From: Saccoglossus kowalevskii
Lineage: Eukaryota > Hemichordata > Enteropneusta > Harrimaniidae
Assembly: GCF_000003605.2 (NCBI RefSeq)
Contig: NW_003122448.1
Span: 4,023 to 14,252 of the forward strand
Reading direction: 5' to 3'
Length of the DNA: 10,230 bases
Part shown: positions 7,257 to 10,230 of the stretch, piece by piece
Position numbering within the stretch: the first letter of the stretch is position 1
Layout of the letters: each line of letters opens with the position of its first letter
Program-made: the position numbers and the translations under genes
Notes under the pieces: model-generated
Seen by the model: only the letters and a program-made list of their open reading frames with translations
Told to the model about the DNA's origin: nothing
The model's database searches: none

Positions 7257-8559
7257 ATTTTCAGTTGGACAATGAATATTTAGTGCACAACTTTTTGTCA
7301 CTATTGGCTAACTTATGCTATCTTTTTTGAAATAACTATTTTTTTATTGTCCACTCAGTTGTGTTTAAATGGACCGAAAACAAGATATTACAATACTTGA
7401 TAAAACATATTTTTCTACATAAATCACTACACAAAGGGTGCGTAACATTATGATAAATAATAGGAATGCCACTAGAAAATTAAGAGAATCTAAAAACTAA
7501 ATCCTGTATGCTTTAGTAGTAGCATCATCATCATTATCATCAATAATGTATACGTGTAAGAGCGGACAAAAAACAATGTTTTATATGTATTGATATTTTA
7601 GACACAGATTATTAAAAAACTAGTAAATGTTTCCAAATATAAACACATTATCAGCACAATACATGTCTGTTATGTCAACGTGTTTGATTTTAATAGAGTC
7701 TTTTGTTGGTGCCGATATGTATACAACATTAGTTTTCAATTCGGGAACTGGAACTATGGTGTTAAATATGTTCGCTATAAAGAATGTGCAAATGGAGGTT
7801 CTTACACTCCAGTTCGGTCTCTCCCGCTATGTGTAATGGATTGCATTTTATTGCATTTAGCTATATAGCATTGAAAACAACATTGGAAATTGGTTTAGTA
7901 AGTTATTTCCATTATATTTCAATTAACTTTATAAAGTAAATTGTATATAAGTGAACATATTGAAGTTGTTTGAATGTACGCATATCATGAACGTGTTATG
8001 CAAATATGAGAATATATTTGTTAGATGTTTCGGCTTGTGTGGACTACTACCGATAATCTATAACGGAGAGCAAGTTATGGGATTACGAAACTTGTCTTTA
8101 TTGCCTAATTTATGACGTGCGACTCTTGTCGGCGATATACTTCATTTAAATGGCTTTAGACAGCAAAATTGATATATCTGATTTTCTTCACCATGTTTAT
8201 TTTTTAATCTATTCTGTTAAAATTACTATGTGGGTTAATAGTTTAACGGCTTTTCTCACAAATAAACAGACATAACTTTCACACTTTGTCACTTTTGATA
8301 ATCTATGTATGATTAAAAGTAAAAATAAAGGTCATGCAACTTATGCAGTTGACAATTCAGAATTAGAATAAGATATCCTTTGGTAATTTAAATAATTAAA
8401 TAATTAGCAGTTTTTATTGGACCTCAACGGAAAGACAGAAAATTTTAGGTTGTTGAATGTAAATCAATAAAAAACATACACATTATCAGTATCCTAAATA
8501 TGATGGGAACTATGCCATGTCTTCGTTCATCAAAAAACAATTTCTATATAATAAATTTC
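7257..8559. other. AT-rich gene-free stretch
   Basis: Contains a short interrupted CAT trinucleotide repeat (7523-7547). Two overlapping plus-strand frames (7627-7836, 69 codons; 7680-7868, 62 codons) and a 42-codon frame (7987-8115) carry no domain I recognise and share the AT-driven composition of the flanks. No RNA gene or repeat family is recognised. Confidence 0.45.
7523..7547. repeat. Short interrupted (CAT)n microsatellite
   Basis: CATCATCATCATTATCATCA followed by ATAAT: four clean CAT units and then interrupted ones. Confidence 0.85.
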
Positions 8560-8575
8560 TATATATATATATATA
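8560..8575. repeat. Short (TA)8 run
   Basis: Eight TA dinucleotides, preceded by a partial duplication of AATTTCTATATA (8539-8550, again from 8554). Confidence 0.85.
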
Positions 8576-10181
<1,606 letters not shown>

Positions 10182-10230
10182 GAGATATATTATATATACC
10201 TCGACAAAATGATTTAATCTTCTGTCTTTG

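Noticed and set aside
7680-7868. Frame containing ECANGGS, resembling the start of an EGF-like domain
   Set aside because: The Cys that should follow NGGS is missing, no other EGF cysteines are spaced correctly, and another frame of similar length overlaps it.
7643-8489. Shared 12-mer ACACATTATCAG at 7643-7654 and 8478-8489
   Set aside because: Repeats of this length are expected by chance in 10 kb of AT-rich sequence, and the flanks do not match.

Overview
The window looks like intergenic DNA from a eukaryote, most likely a marine-invertebrate-type animal genome. It is AT-rich, has microsatellites and long homopolymers, has no bacterial-style gene packing, and carries decayed retroelements of kinds common in such animals. 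The taxon is an inference; no host gene pins it down. I find no intact protein-coding gene, no rRNA or tRNA gene and no CRISPR array.

The best supported content is at the left end. Bases ~129-1196, visibly more GC-rich than the rest, hold on the minus strand a broken piece of a DIRS-like (tyrosine-recombinase-type) retrotransposon. Read from high to low coordinates it contains a Gag-like region ending in a CCHC-type zinc knuckle (its His changed to Tyr, 772-813), then the N-terminal part of a reverse transcriptase (310-504), then RT motif A with FDLKSGYHH (183-206). The piece stops before the YxDD catalytic motif. Frames change near two very long homopolymers (T13 and C14 on the plus strand) and stop codons interrupt it, so it is a dead fossil.

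From ~1250 to the right end the DNA is AT-rich with scattered structure: an (AC)10 microsatellite at 1835-1854; a G/T-biased degenerate repeat tract built on TAATGGTA-like words (~2051-2410), followed by a 14-bp tandem duplication (2441-2468); several small GC-richer patches with open frames I cannot identify (3612-3984, 4489-4710, 5222-5600); a GC-rich imperfect palindrome able to fold into a long hairpin (6509-6614); a decayed type I hammerhead-ribozyme-like motif (7198-7256), probably a retroelement relic; and a pure (AT)47 tract (10082-10176).

No functional cooperation between genes can be described, because no functional gene is visible. The window reads as a graveyard of mobile elements plus simple repeats. 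The two items most worth testing are the hammerhead-like relic and the GC-rich palindrome.
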